A model generated the notes under the pieces. It was not told the origin of the DNA. It did no database searches and saw only the letters and a list, made by a program, of their open reading frames with translations. Below, piece by piece: positions 15,612 to 25,337 of a DNA stretch of 34,020 nucleotides. How positions within the stretch are numbered: position 1 is the first letter of the stretch; every line of letters begins with the position of its first letter. Source of the DNA: Nitrospirales bacterium (GTDB taxonomy: Bacteria; Nitrospirota; Nitrospiria; Nitrospirales; UBA8639); contig JAJDBQ010000032.1 in the NCBI GenBank assembly GCA_029261255.1, forward strand, positions 1 to 34,020. Direction: 5' to 3'. The position numbers and the translations under genes were made by a program.

Positions 15612-15863
15612 GTGGGACTCCATTATGTGGGTTTTCATAAAAATACTCCAGTGGTATGAATGAATTATTTGTGCCGTTTTTTTATAGCTATTTTGGCTTT
15701 CCTTTTCTGTAGTCCGAGGTCATGCACATTTGTTACGAGTAAGGAAGAAATGTTATGCCAACGTTGTCTGTAACGAGAGCCTGTCTTGCCAGACTGTTCC
15801 TAGCTGCGTACCACCTCAATTATTCATTGCTAAAAATCTAGAAGAAGATCGAGGCTGATGCTG

Positions 15864-16616
15864 ATGTCCTCTCGTATTGGAAAATGGGTGCTTGTTCTAC
15901 TAGGCCTCGCTGGGTTGTATGCCATTGTTCAGGTATCAGGCCTTCAGGAAATTCTCCATCCAGAGCGATTAACATCTTATCTCACGGAGTTGGGCGGAGC
16001 TGGTCCCTTTGCCTTGATGGGCTTGATGACGTTAGCGGTTGTCGTCAGCCCGATTCCGAGCTTACCGATAGATTTAGCGGCCGGAGCAGCCTACGGGCCA
16101 TTTTGGGGTGCCGTGTATGTGTTGATTGGCGCGGAGGTTGGAGCCATCATCAGCTTTCTTATCGGCAGGGCCCTTGGACGAGATGTCTTAAGCCGATGGT
16201 TAAAAACCGATATCACCTTTTGTGAGCAATGCTCGGATCATCATTTAATAGGTTTAATGATTGTGGCTCGGCTTGTCCCTGTGTTTTCTTTTGATATTGT
16301 GAGCTATGGGGCAGGGTTGACGAAGATGAGTCTCAAAGCGTTTGCTTTGGCAACCTTTGTGGGCATGGCACCTCCTACTTTTGCGCTGACGTATTTAGGT
16401 AGTGCGGTCATGACCGTCCAATGGCCACTCATATTAGCCGGCGGTTTGTTAGTCGTTGTTTTTCTTTTGTTGCCAAAGTGGATCATGAATCATCAGTCGT
16501 CTTGGTGGGTTCGAGTGATTCAGGGAAAGCCTATGGTTTCAGAGTTGCCGAGCGATGTCCAAACTCGCAACGATCAATGTGAGTGGTGTGGCAAGACAGC
16601 GGTGAATCAAGAATGA
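15864..16616 (+). CDS. TVP38/TMEM64 family membrane protein with CxxC motifs
   Basis: Second TVP38/TMEM64-type inner-membrane protein, 250 residues, diverging from the first copy. It has the family blocks PIPSLPIDLAAGAAYGPFWG, GAEVGAIISFLIGRALGRDV and ARLVPVFSFDIVSYGAGLTKMSLKAF. Unlike the first copy it carries two CxxC pairs: C120/C123 (CEQC) in the loop after the conserved Arg-Asp segment, and C239/C242 (CEWC) near the C-terminal end. These could bind metal or exchange disulfides, perhaps with the oxidoreductase encoded head-to-head at its 3' end. ATG 15864 is 9 nt from GAGG (15851-15854); ATG 15858 is possible. Its stop is only 5 bp from the stop of the convergent gene. Confidence 0.92.
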   Translation: MSSRIGKWVLVLLGLAGLYAIVQVSGLQEILHPERLTSYLTELGGAGPFALMGLMTLAVVVSPIPSLPIDLAAGAAYGPFWGAVYVLIGAEVGAIISFLIGRALGRDVLSRWLKTDITFCEQCSDHHLIGLMIVARLVPVFSFDIVSYGAGLTKMSLKAFALATFVGMAPPTFALTYLGSAVMTVQWPLILAGGLLVVVFLLLPKWIMNHQSSWWVRVIQGKPMVSELPSDVQTRNDQCEWCGKTAVNQE

Positions 16617-16621
16617 GTGAT

Positions 16622-18040
16622 CTATGCTTTGGATGGTAGTTGATCTGCCAGTTCTTCGGCTGGGTAGGTGAGGATTTCTGCAAGAGTCGGGTGGTAATGA
16701 GGAATGAGGAGCAAGTCCCTGACGGTACCATGGAAATACATGATGGTAATGAGTTCGTGGATGAGTTCAGAGGCTTCAGGGCCAGCGATATGGGCTCCAA
16801 TAATTTCACCTGATTGAGGGTCGCACAGAATTTTCACATGTCCGTGTATTTCGCCGAGGCAGAGAGATTTTCCGTGGTCGTTAAACGGGTACGATGCTAC
16901 AAGATATGGCCTATCCTGAGTCTGGCATTCGCGTTCAGATAATCCCACGCTGGCCACTTGGGGATCTGTGAATGTGACTTGTGCTTTCAGTCGGTCATCA
17001 TATTGTTTGAGTGTGTGGTCTTGATGTATGGCATTCCAGCCAGCGATTTCCCCCTGCTCGATGGCGATATGGACGATCTCATGCAATCCGTTCACATCAC
17101 CGATCGCAAAGATGTGTGGCTGCGAGGTTTGCATTGAATCATTGACGGTAATGGTGTTCTTATGAATGGCTACTTGGGCGGCGTCTAAATGTAATCCGTC
17201 TATATTTGGTCGACGTCCTAGGGCTTGTAGAATGGTTGAGGCTGTGACTTGCTGAGGCTGCCCGTCATGTAGGAAATGTACGGTTTTTTGTCCGTCAGAT
17301 GATCTCGTCACCCGTTCGATTGATGTTTTCGTATAGAGCGTCATGCCTTCTTCTTGGAGTTTGCTTTCTACAGGTGTGGCCAAGTCTTGGTCTACTTGAG
17401 ACAAGACATGTGCACTTCGTTGGATCACACTGACTTCGACTCCGATCCGTGAAAAAAACTGAGCCAGTTCCATGGCGACGGCTCCACCACCTAAGACGAT
17501 CATGGAATTTGGAGAAGTACGAAGATCTAAGGCATCATCACTGGTGAGATAGCCAGCTTCTTCTAATCCAGGAATTGGAATATGCGAGATCACCGATCCT
17601 GTGGCAATAATGAAAGCTTTAGCTGTCAGCTGATGGGCTCCGGCCTGTATCACGGTTGGAGAGAGAAAGTACGCCTTTTCTTGATACAGCGTAAATCGGG
17701 GATGTTGGAGTGCCTCAATCCGATAGTCGGTGAATTCCTTGATGAGTCGATCTTTTCGATCAATAATGGCGTTGAGATTCGCTTGCAAGTCTGAGGTATG
17801 CAGTCCAAACTCAGGAGCTCGGCGAATGAGTGCGGCTACATCGGCTGAACGAAGGATGGTTTTTGTGGGCATACAGCCGCGTAAAATGCAGAGCCCCCCC
17901 AGCGGACCATGATCAATGATTCCGACATTGGCGCCTTCCGCTTCGGCTGTACGTGCCGCTGCATAGCCTGCTGAACCGCCACCAATAATGATGACATCAT
18001 GGTTGATGAGAGGCGTAGGCGATTCTGAGTTTTTCGTCAT
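16622..18040 (-). CDS. Dihydrolipoamide-dehydrogenase-like oxidoreductase
   Basis: FAD-dependent pyridine nucleotide-disulfide oxidoreductase of 472 residues, class I. FAD-binding IIIGGGSAGYAAA (17-29), redox pair C51/C56 in GGLCILRGCMPTK, NAD(P)-binding IVLGGGAVAMELAQFF, LQALGRRPN and the second FAD motif FAIGDV are present. The C-terminal active-site motif is HYHPTLAEIL. Lipoyl dehydrogenase usually has C-x4-C with CLNVGC; CILRGC is found in unassigned relatives, so the substrate is open (soluble pyridine nucleotide, lipoyl, mycothiol-like or other disulfides). No 2-oxoacid dehydrogenase genes are near. It is convergent with the CxxC TVP38 gene and divergent from a TPR lipoprotein gene with only 30 bp between starts. 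Confidence 0.9.
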   Translation of the reverse strand: MTKNSESPTPLINHDVIIIGGGSAGYAAARTAEAEGANVGIIDHGPLGGLCILRGCMPTKTILRSADVAALIRRAPEFGLHTSDLQANLNAIIDRKDRLIKEFTDYRIEALQHPRFTLYQEKAYFLSPTVIQAGAHQLTAKAFIIATGSVISHIPIPGLEEAGYLTSDDALDLRTSPNSMIVLGGGAVAMELAQFFSRIGVEVSVIQRSAHVLSQVDQDLATPVESKLQEEGMTLYTKTSIERVTRSSDGQKTVHFLHDGQPQQVTASTILQALGRRPNIDGLHLDAAQVAIHKNTITVNDSMQTSQPHIFAIGDVNGLHEIVHIAIEQGEIAGWNAIHQDHTLKQYDDRLKAQVTFTDPQVASVGLSERECQTQDRPYLVASYPFNDHGKSLCLGEIHGHVKILCDPQSGEIIGAHIAGPEASELIHELITIMYFHGTVRDLLLIPHYHPTLAEILTYPAEELADQLPSKA

Positions 18041-18070
18041 GGACTGACCTTTTGAGATAAAGGATGAATT

Positions 18071-18508
18071 ATGATTAACCTATTCGGTAGAGAGAAAAGA
18101 GCATGTTGTCTGAGCGTGATGATGGTGGTGTGTCTTTTAGTCATCAGTGGCTGCTTCCCGCAGTCTGTGCCATTGGCGATTTTACCCATGGCCGAACCGG
18201 AAGCCGCGGCTCTCAATTTGAAGGGAATTGATCATTATCATGGTGGTGAGTGGGAATCGGCCTTTCAGTCATTTCAATCCGCGATACAGATGAATGCGCA
18301 GCTCGTTGAAGCGCATTTTAATGCCGGACTTGCGTTACATCAATTAGGTCGACATGAAGAGGCAACTCAATTTTTTGTGCGAGCCGGAGAATTAGATCCG
18401 GAGAATCAATCTATTCTGACTTCCACATTGTATCGTAATCATTTGGGGTTGTCGTCAACTCTGGAACGCCATATGAGTGGAGGGTACCGGTATCAAGATA
18501 AAAAGTGA
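18071..18508 (+). CDS. TPR-repeat lipoprotein
   Basis: A 145-residue lipoprotein. The signal peptide ends in the lipobox LVISGC, so C28 should be lipidated and anchored in a membrane. Two TPR units follow: AALNLKGIDHYHGGEWESAFQSFQSAIQMN and VEAHFNAGLALHQLGRHEEATQFFVRAGELDP (about residues 52-120). It should act as a protein-binding scaffold in the periplasm; the partner is unknown. ATG 18071 has AAGGAT 6 nt upstream. Only 30 bp separate it from the divergent oxidoreductase gene, so its promoter must overlap that gene. Confidence 0.88.
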   Translation: MINLFGREKRACCLSVMMVVCLLVISGCFPQSVPLAILPMAEPEAAALNLKGIDHYHGGEWESAFQSFQSAIQMNAQLVEAHFNAGLALHQLGRHEEATQFFVRAGELDPENQSILTSTLYRNHLGLSSTLERHMSGGYRYQDKK

Positions 18509-18555
18509 GAAAGAAGAAGGTGGGAGCCGGATGAATTGGTTGTTCTGCCATCTCA

Positions 18556-20487
18556 CTATTCACTTTTCACTTCTGCCTTAGTGAGCTCCAGGATCTTGGC
18601 TATAAGGACTTCGACTTGAAACGGTTTTTGGATGAAGGCGTTAATCTTTGATTGTGCGAAATGTTTCATGGCTTCTTCTTCGGTGTACCCGCTTGATACG
18701 AGGATGGGAACAGCTTGATCTATCTCGCGTATCTTCTCTGCCAATTTCCCTCCGTCTACATGAGGCATGGTGAGGTCGAGGAATACCAGAGCAATCTGGC
18801 CCTGATGCTGTTCAAAAATATGAGCGCCTGCTTTTCCATCTTGAGCCACAAGTGCATCAAAGCCTATTTCATGAAGGATCAGCGAGCAGGTTGTTCTGAC
18901 ATCTTCTTCGTCATCGACAATCAGGATCTTTGTGGGTGTGGGGTTTGATGATGGGTTCACAGGCAAGGTGACAGAGGGAGATTGCTGCATCGTGGGTTGC
19001 TTGCTGCGGGGAAACATAAACCAAAACTCTGTTCCATGACCAACTTGGCTGCGCACGGCAATGGCGGCTCCATGGCCTCGCACGAGCCCCAAGAGTGTTG
19101 CTAAGCCTAGCCCACGGCCGGGGAATTTTGTGCTAAAAAAAGGATCAAAGATTTTAGGGACTAATTCTGGCTGAATGCCATGTCCCGTATCTTGAATGTT
19201 CAACGACACACATGAGCCCGTTGGGAGATCCCCCATGATATGATATTCACTAAAATCCTGGGTGGAGGCATCCAGGCTACTCGTCGTTATTGAGATCATC
19301 CCGTCTTGTTCGCCAATGGCTTCTGCTGCGTTTATGACGACGTTCATGAGTAGTTGTCGAAGTTGCGACCGATCGCCATAGATAGCAGGGAGCTCGTTTG
19401 CCAATTGGAATGTTAACGTGATTCGCTTGGAAACAGTTGACCGCAGGAATGATTGGCTATCTTTCAGGAACTGTTGCAGATTGATTGACTGAAACACTAA
19501 TTGCGTTTGGCCAGCAAACGTCAGCATTTGGTTTGCCAGTTCTCCTCCACGAAGCCCAGATTTTTCAATAATATCTAGATGAGTGCGAGTCGGAGAATCT
19601 GATGGAAGAGACCGCAAGGCTAGCCCTGCACGAGCGACGATCGCCATCAGTAAATTGTTGAAGTCATGGGCAATGCCTCCCGCTAAGACTCCTAGGCTTT
19701 CCAGCTTTTGAGCATGTTGCCGTTCTGTTTCATGACGTTGTCGTTCCTCTTCAGCTTTTCGACGTTCTGTCAGATCTCGCAATGAGGTGAGATACGCAGG
19801 TTCATTGTCCCATTCAATCGGCACCACTCTCATTTCAACAGGGGTTGATGATGTGAGGTGATGCGCAATACTAATTTCGCTCGTTTGTCCGGGAACTAAG
19901 GGATAACCAAAAGGGGAATCTAAGAGCTCCTCTGCTGTTTGGTGCAAGAGGTGTTCAGCCGCTGGGTTGGTGAAGCGGATAAGACCGTTGGTGCTGACGA
20001 CGACGAGGCCATCCACTGACGATCGCAAGATTGTGGTTGATTGTCGCTCCAGGGATTGAAGACGATGCACTGTGCTTAATTGATTGATGGCTTGATGAAT
20101 ATGGTGCGTCAAAAAATCTTCTGATAGGGAGTGCTTGATAAAGTAATTTTGGACGCCAAGCTTGATGGCTTGTGCTGCTATTTCTTCGTCACCCTGCCCT
20201 ATGAGAAAAATAATTGGAGCATCAGATGTGGCCCGCCCGCCGTTGAGCCTCGATAGGAAGTCTATCCCAGTCATATCGGGGAGATGGTAATCGAGGAGAA
20301 TGCAGTGGGGCGGCGTGCGTGCACAGGCTTCGAGGGCTTGTTCCCCACTTTCTATTTCTTGGATATCAAAGGAGATAGGCGTGGTTCGTTGAATCCACTG
20401 ACGATGTGTGGATCGGTCAGTGGCATTGCTATCAATGATAAAAAGAAGGAAGTTAGTCAGCTGAGTCTGTGAGCGTTGGTTTTGCAT
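18556..20487 (-). CDS. Hybrid histidine kinase, REC-PAS-HisKA-HATPase-REC
   Basis: Cytosolic hybrid sensor kinase of about 643 residues with no membrane segment. Order: N-terminal receiver (about 13-130, phospho-acceptor D66 in ILLDYHLPDMTG), PAS domain (about 150-240), short coiled coil, HisKA with phospho-His H274 in GGIAHDFNNLL, HATPase with N box NVVINAAEAI, DTGHGI and GRGLGLA, then a C-terminal receiver (about 520-640, D571 in LVFLDLTMPHVDGG, DD pair in IVDDEEDV). All key residues are present. A receiver at each end suggests it both receives and passes on phosphate. ATG 20487 is used; a TTG at 20493 is in frame. It lies downstream of the REC-GGDEF-EAL gene on the same strand, a possible partner. 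Confidence 0.92.
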   Translation of the reverse strand: MQNQRSQTQLTNFLLFIIDSNATDRSTHRQWIQRTTPISFDIQEIESGEQALEACARTPPHCILLDYHLPDMTGIDFLSRLNGGRATSDAPIIFLIGQGDEEIAAQAIKLGVQNYFIKHSLSEDFLTHHIHQAINQLSTVHRLQSLERQSTTILRSSVDGLVVVSTNGLIRFTNPAAEHLLHQTAEELLDSPFGYPLVPGQTSEISIAHHLTSSTPVEMRVVPIEWDNEPAYLTSLRDLTERRKAEEERQRHETERQHAQKLESLGVLAGGIAHDFNNLLMAIVARAGLALRSLPSDSPTRTHLDIIEKSGLRGGELANQMLTFAGQTQLVFQSINLQQFLKDSQSFLRSTVSKRITLTFQLANELPAIYGDRSQLRQLLMNVVINAAEAIGEQDGMISITTSSLDASTQDFSEYHIMGDLPTGSCVSLNIQDTGHGIQPELVPKIFDPFFSTKFPGRGLGLATLLGLVRGHGAAIAVRSQVGHGTEFWFMFPRSKQPTMQQSPSVTLPVNPSSNPTPTKILIVDDEEDVRTTCSLILHEIGFDALVAQDGKAGAHIFEQHQGQIALVFLDLTMPHVDGGKLAEKIREIDQAVPILVSSGYTEEEAMKHFAQSKINAFIQKPFQVEVLIAKILELTKAEVKSE

Positions 20488-20917
20488 ATCCAATTCTGAA
20501 CACTTTAAACGCAGTCGTATGGAGGAGCAATAACGTGAGAACGTTGGATTGGTTTTTCCTACGTCTCAATTCTCCATACGTGATTTCCCACTTCACTCTG
20601 AATGCGCGCGGCAATGTGTCTTGCTTTCCACAAGAAATGGTGCGATTGGGCGGCATCATACTCGTGCCGAAGACCTGTTTCAATGGGGACGTATTTTATT
20701 TGAATAGAAGGACCGTGAGAGCAGAAATGTACAAGGAAAAATGGCAGTAATAGGGAAGGAAATGGAGTGGGTGGAAGATGGGGATCTGAATGTGATTGCG
20801 GCCTTTATCGTCTTTCTCCTTATCGTCTTTTTCCTTTTTCAGTTGAGGAGGGTGTTGAATCATATCGCGCTCCAAGGGGAAATTTCCCCAAGATTCCTTT
20901 CGTGATCAAGGGTTTCT
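20488..20917. other. Intergenic region upstream of the hybrid kinase
   Basis: About 430 bp without a convincing gene. A 9-bp inverted repeat, CGTATGGAG (20516-20524) and CTCCATACG (20572-20580), lies about 30 bp before the kinase start. It could be an operator pair or a hairpin in the leader. Confidence 0.35.
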
Positions 20918-21170
20918 GGTCTGTTCAAAAAGTCTGTTCAGCAAGGCTGCGGCCTTTTTTCGCGCCGAACCTAGCTTCTGTACGTGAGCACGGAAAAATG
21001 GCGATCTGTCTACGCGAAGTCGCTTCAGGCCTTCGTAGCCGAAGCTACTTCGGCGGAGTCGGCTTGGCAGGCATGGAACCGCGAGCCTGTTAGCCGTAGC
21101 CTTGGCCGCTAGCGCGCCAAGGCTGGCTTCAGAGGGGAGTGCGAAGGTTGGCGACTTTTTCCAACAGGCC
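20918..21170 (-). repeat. Dispersed repeat copy 4 (long form, inverted)
   Basis: Reverse-oriented copy. Read on the minus strand it starts GGCCTGTTGGAAAAAGTCGCC at 21170-21150 and ends CTTTTTGAACAGACC near 20918, giving imperfect terminal inverted repeats of a slightly different sequence (CCTGTT instead of AATGTT). Interior blocks shared with other long copies include CCTTGGCGCGC, GGTTCCATGCCTGCC, CGAAGTAGCTTCGGC and CGTGCTCACGTAC. Its outer end is 9 bp from the stop of the GGDEF/EAL gene. Confidence 0.75.
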
Positions 21171-21179
21171 ATTGCATTA

Positions 21180-22859
21180 TTAGGTTTCCACCATGTGTTG
21201 AGCACTTTCATTCGCAGGGAGTGGAGGGGCGAGCCAATAGCCTTGCATGGCATCGCAACCATGCTCTTCGAGAAAGGTCATTTGTTCCTGTGTTTCTACG
21301 CCTTCGGCAATGACTTGCAGTCCCAGCGTTTTTCCTAGGGATATGACGGCCTCGACAATTGCTGCATCATTGGTGTTGTGGGGAAGTTCACGGATCAGGC
21401 TTTGATCTAGTTTGATGCCATCAACGGGAAAGAATTTGAGGTAGCGCAGTGACGCGTATCCGGCTCCAAAATCATCAATATAGAGTTGTACGCCCATGTC
21501 TTTAAGTTCACGTAGGGTTTGGAGAGTTTCCTCTGTTTCGTGAATAAGGAAGGTTTCTGTTAGCTCAAGCTTAAGATTAGCTGGATCCAAGCGGGAACGC
21601 TTGAGTATATCTTGGATGAGGGCTGGTAAGTTTCCATGGTGAATTTGGCGAGCAGAAAGATTGACGGCGACATTGGGTCTGGGGAAGCCTTGTTTCTCCC
21701 AATATTTTGCTTGTTTGCTCGCCGCACGTAACACCCATTCGCCAATTGGGATGATCATGCCATTTTCTTCGGCTTGGGGAATAAATTGATTAGGGCCAAT
21801 CAAGCCTTGGTACGGGTGGTGCCACCGCAAAAGGGCTTCCATTCCAATGATTTGCTTGGTCTGTAGATTCATTTGCGGTTGATAGTGTAGCAAGAATTCT
21901 TCTTTCGCCAACGCTCGATTGAGTTCGACTTCGAGTGTCGAACCATCAAGCCCCGCAGTTTTCATTCCTGCTGTATAGAACTGATAACTGTTCCCCCCTT
22001 GGGCTTTGGCTCGATACATGGCTGCATCGGCGTGAGAAAGGAGTTCTTGTGGATTAGCGCTATCCCATGGGTAGATAGTGACGCCAAGGCTGCCGGTAAT
22101 TTGGAGTTGATGGTGGTTCACGATGATGGGTTGTGCGAGGAGCTGAAGGATGCGCTGTGCGACGGCTGCCACGTCTTCAACTGAAACAATTTGTTCGAGT
22201 AAGACCGCGAATTCATCTCCACCTAAGCGCACGCCTGTGTCAATTTCCCTGATGCATTTTTTGATACGTGTCGCGACGGTTTTGAGTAACGAGTCTCCGC
22301 ATTCATGTCCGAGGGTATCATTGATCGCCTTGAAATGATCTAAATCTAAAAACATCAATGCCATCGCCATATCATTGCGATTGCAGCGAGCGACTGCACA
22401 GTTTAAGCGTTCATAGAAGAGCCCACGATTCGCTAGGCCTGTCAGATGATCATAATGGGCCAATTGCGTAATGCGCTGGGTGGCACGATGACGTTCCATC
22501 GCATAGCGAATGGCGCGGCACAAGGTTGAGCTACTTGTTTGCCCTTTGATGAGATAATCTTGGGCTCCACTTTTCACCGCAAGAATGGCTTGTTCTTCGT
22601 CTTCGACACTACTCAATATCAAAATAGGAGCGCCTGGGCAGTATTGGATAAACTGAGGAATAGATTCGAAGCTTTGTCCTTCGGGTAGATGAAGATCCAA
22701 GATAATGGCTTGAAAGGATTGGTGCTGAACGAGATCTAAGGCTTCAGTGACCGACAGACTTTGCTCCATCGTGAATTGATTTTGGAGCCCCTCCTTCAGC
22801 ATATTGTTAATCGTCAAGGCTTCCTGGTGATCATCTGCTACTAACAGGAGCTTAATCAT
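21180..22859 (-). CDS. Response regulator with GGDEF and EAL domains
   Basis: A 559-residue cytosolic c-di-GMP signalling protein. Receiver at 1-125 with phospho-acceptor D55 (AIILDLHLP). GGDEF domain at about 135-295: RLGGDEFAVLLE with GGDEF at 213-217, and an intact inhibitory site R204-x-x-D207 five residues before it. EAL domain at about 310-550: EALLRWHHP (341-), VNLSARQ, LELTET, DDFGAGYASL, DGIKLDQS, IAEGVET and QGYWLAPPLP, so the metal and catalytic residues look complete. It could therefore both make and degrade c-di-GMP, with phosphorylation deciding the balance. ATG 22859 is used. The hybrid kinase gene lies downstream on the same strand and may be its kinase. Confidence 0.94.
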   Translation of the reverse strand: MIKLLLVADDHQEALTINNMLKEGLQNQFTMEQSLSVTEALDLVQHQSFQAIILDLHLPEGQSFESIPQFIQYCPGAPILILSSVEDEEQAILAVKSGAQDYLIKGQTSSSTLCRAIRYAMERHRATQRITQLAHYDHLTGLANRGLFYERLNCAVARCNRNDMAMALMFLDLDHFKAINDTLGHECGDSLLKTVATRIKKCIREIDTGVRLGGDEFAVLLEQIVSVEDVAAVAQRILQLLAQPIIVNHHQLQITGSLGVTIYPWDSANPQELLSHADAAMYRAKAQGGNSYQFYTAGMKTAGLDGSTLEVELNRALAKEEFLLHYQPQMNLQTKQIIGMEALLRWHHPYQGLIGPNQFIPQAEENGMIIPIGEWVLRAASKQAKYWEKQGFPRPNVAVNLSARQIHHGNLPALIQDILKRSRLDPANLKLELTETFLIHETEETLQTLRELKDMGVQLYIDDFGAGYASLRYLKFFPVDGIKLDQSLIRELPHNTNDAAIVEAVISLGKTLGLQVIAEGVETQEQMTFLEEHGCDAMQGYWLAPPLPANESAQHMVET

Positions 22860-23446
22860 GAGGCAGTCTTTCTCTCGATCGCTTGTTCGTCAAGATTTAT
22901 GCGCGATATGTGAAAAATTGTTGGTTCTGGGTATCTTCTCGGATATTGCAGGCCATTCTTGATGATTCAGGGTAAGTTGATGTATTGAGAGATCTATTGG
23001 TTCATCATGATTGATTCAATAATAATTCAATTAAATTAATCTGTTATGATTACTTTATGGTGAAAAAAACTGTCTTGCTAGGGTTTAATAGCTAGGCAAT
23101 TAAATTCAGTGCAAAAGTAGGAAATTCTTAATATATTCAATGGTGTCCATTTACTTTCCCTTCTAATGTTGCGTATAGTGTTTTCAAATTGCGCCTTCTA
23201 ACAGTTGGTTTATCGTTCATTCCCAATAATACTGCTCGCTTCTGGTTGTGCATGGACAGAGCAGCACGTCAGGTGTTTTCTGAAGGTTATGAAGGGTTTT
23301 GAGTGGAGATGAAAAGTATTTTTTTAGATTCCATGAGACTCATTGAGTGGATTCGACAAGAAAAATCAACCACGTGCAGCGGTGTTATGAGGCTTACGTA
23401 AAAGTGTTATCATTGAGACTCGCTACTAATATCTAAGGAGCCACGC
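22860..23446. other. AT-rich region between divergent GGDEF/EAL and rpoD genes
   Basis: 587 bp without a gene, carrying the promoters of two divergent genes. It is AT-rich around 23010-23060, with near-repeats of ATTCAAT/AATTCAATT. I could not identify a confident -35/-10 pair for rpoD. Confidence 0.5.
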
Positions 23447-25267
23447 ATGGGAAAAACGACATCATTGGTAGAGGTGATTCAGCGACTGATAGAAATCGGT
23501 CGTCCCAAGGGCCTGATTACTGTGAAGGATTTGACGAATATTCTTCCTGCCGATCAAATCACCTCTGAACAGTTACATGCGATTATGGGTGCGTTACATG
23601 AGGCAAGCATCCAAGTGATTGACCCCGTCAAGCGGACAGTCTTGCAGTTGGCTTCTGTGAAAAAGAGTACAGGTGTTGAAGAGGGTGAAGACGGAGAGGA
23701 CGAACCTGATTCTTCATTGGATATTGATTTGACTCCAGGAGAGCCTACTCGAATTGATGATCCGGTTCGATTGTATTTGAAGGAAATGGGCCGAGTCCCC
23801 TTACTCACACGTGAGGGTGAAATTGAGCTTGCCAAGCATATTGAAGAAGGTAAACGAGACTTGGCCTGCTCTGTCTATGGTATGCCGGTCAATATTCAAT
23901 ACCTCGAGTCGCTTCATGATCAATTGAAGTTGGAGGAGATTCGAGTGCGGGATATTGTGTTGTTGCAGGAAACGCTGGACGAGGAGGAAGTTGAAGAAGA
24001 CGCTGCTGTTGTAGAACAGGAGAATGAAGAGCTTCGACTGCGGACACTCGAAAGCTTGACCACCGTGCGCAAGCTTGGCCGAAATCTCGTGTCTCTTTAT
24101 GCCCAAAATCGTGAAAAAGCAGCACCCAAGACTAAACAAACTCAAATTGATAAACGTTTAACGTCTCTCACGGATCAATTCGTTGATCAAGTGGAATCAT
24201 TAAATCTCCATCAACGTGTGAAAGATTCAATGTTGAAGCGAGTGAAAGATTTAGGTCAGGACATCCGCTCGGCTGATTTAGTCATCACACGGAATACGAA
24301 GAAACTGGGTTTTGCAGGGCAGGACGGGATTCAGGTCATCGGGAAGAAACCCAAGGCGGTTTCAAAAGCGTCAAGCAGAAGAAAGCCTCAGTTAACTCCC
24401 GAAGAAATTGAGCGACTGAAGAAAGACGTGGCGACTGCTAAAGAGGCGATCCAAAGCATTCAGGATGATGTGGTAGCCATGCCGATGGATGAATTTAAGT
24501 CGGCCTTGATGATTTTAGGCACAGCTGAAGAGAAAGTGAAGCGCGGCAAAGCGAAGCTTATTGAAGCCAATTTACGCTTAGTTGTGAGTATTGCGAGAAA
24601 GTATACCAATCGCGGGTTGCAATTTATTGATCTTATCCAAGAGGGTAATATTGGATTGATGCGAGCCGTTGATAAATTTGAATATCAGCGTGGGTATAAA
24701 TTTAGTACCTATGCAACTTGGTGGATTCGGCAAGGTGTGACTCGTGCGATAGCAGATCAGGCGCGGACGATTCGTATCCCTGTACATATGATTGAAGCGA
24801 ATACCAAGCTTGCTCGCACGGCTAGGCAATTGGTTCAACAATTGGGCCGGGAACCGACTCCTGAAGAGATTGCCGGTCGGATGGGTTTGACTCCAGAAAA
24901 AGTCCGTATGATGCTGGATATTTCTAAGGGAACGATTTCCTTGGAGACTCCGATTGGGGAAAAAGAAGATAGCCAATTAGGTGATTTGATTGAAGATAAA
25001 AATGCGGTATCACCAATGGATGCGGCGAACCGATATGACCTACAACGTCAAATCGCCAATGCCTTAGGCGTGTTGACTCCAAGAGAGGAAACCGTCATTC
25101 GGAAGCGATTTGGAATTGGTGATAGCACCGATCATACCTTGGAAGAGATTGGACAAGATTTTGATGTCACGCGTGAGCGAATCCGACAGATTGAAGCGAA
25201 AGCCTTAAAAAAGCTCCGACATCCTAGTTGCAGTCACAAGCTACGGAGTTTAGTTGACCATTTGTAA
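23447..25267 (+). CDS. rpoD: Primary sigma-70 factor RpoD
   Basis: Housekeeping sigma factor of 606 residues. Region 1.1 covers about 1-70 ([23 protein letters not shown]). Region 1.2 follows at about 104-140 ([34 protein letters not shown]). A long acidic and then basic non-conserved region leads to region 2: [57 protein letters not shown]. Region 3 is [10 protein letters not shown] and on. Region 4.2 ends the protein ([30 protein letters not shown]). The presence of 1.1 and the full region set marks it as the primary sigma. AAGGAG is 8 nt before ATG 23447. A strong terminator follows the stop. Confidence 0.97.
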   Translation: MGKTTSLVEVIQRLIEIGRPKGLITVKDLTNILPADQITSEQLHAIMGALHEASIQVIDPVKRTVLQLASVKKSTGVEEGEDGEDEPDSSLDIDLTPGEPTRIDDPVRLYLKEMGRVPLLTREGEIELAKHIEEGKRDLACSVYGMPVNIQYLESLHDQLKLEEIRVRDIVLLQETLDEEEVEEDAAVVEQENEELRLRTLESLTTVRKLGRNLVSLYAQNREKAAPKTKQTQIDKRLTSLTDQFVDQVESLNLHQRVKDSMLKRVKDLGQDIRSADLVITRNTKKLGFAGQDGIQVIGKKPKAVSKASSRRKPQLTPEEIERLKKDVATAKEAIQSIQDDVVAMPMDEFKSALMILGTAEEKVKRGKAKLIEANLRLVVSIARKYTNRGLQFIDLIQEGNIGLMRAVDKFEYQRGYKFSTYATWWIRQGVTRAIADQARTIRIPVHMIEANTKLARTARQLVQQLGREPTPEEIAGRMGLTPEKVRMMLDISKGTISLETPIGEKEDSQLGDLIEDKNAVSPMDAANRYDLQRQIANALGVLTPREETVIRKRFGIGDSTDHTLEEIGQDFDVTRERIRQIEAKALKKLRHPSCSHKLRSLVDHL

Positions 25268-25289
25268 TCCAGAGTAATTTTGAGAATAG

Positions 25290-25326
25290 AAAAGGCCTTG
25301 TCATATGTATGGCGAGGCCTTTTTTT
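25290..25326 (+). terminator. Rho-independent terminator of rpoD
   Basis: AAAGGCCTTG (25291-25300) pairs with CGAGGCCTTT (25313-25322; one G-T), followed by a T-run, about 23 bp after the rpoD stop. Confidence 0.85.
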
Positions 25327-25337
25327 ATGTCATGCAT

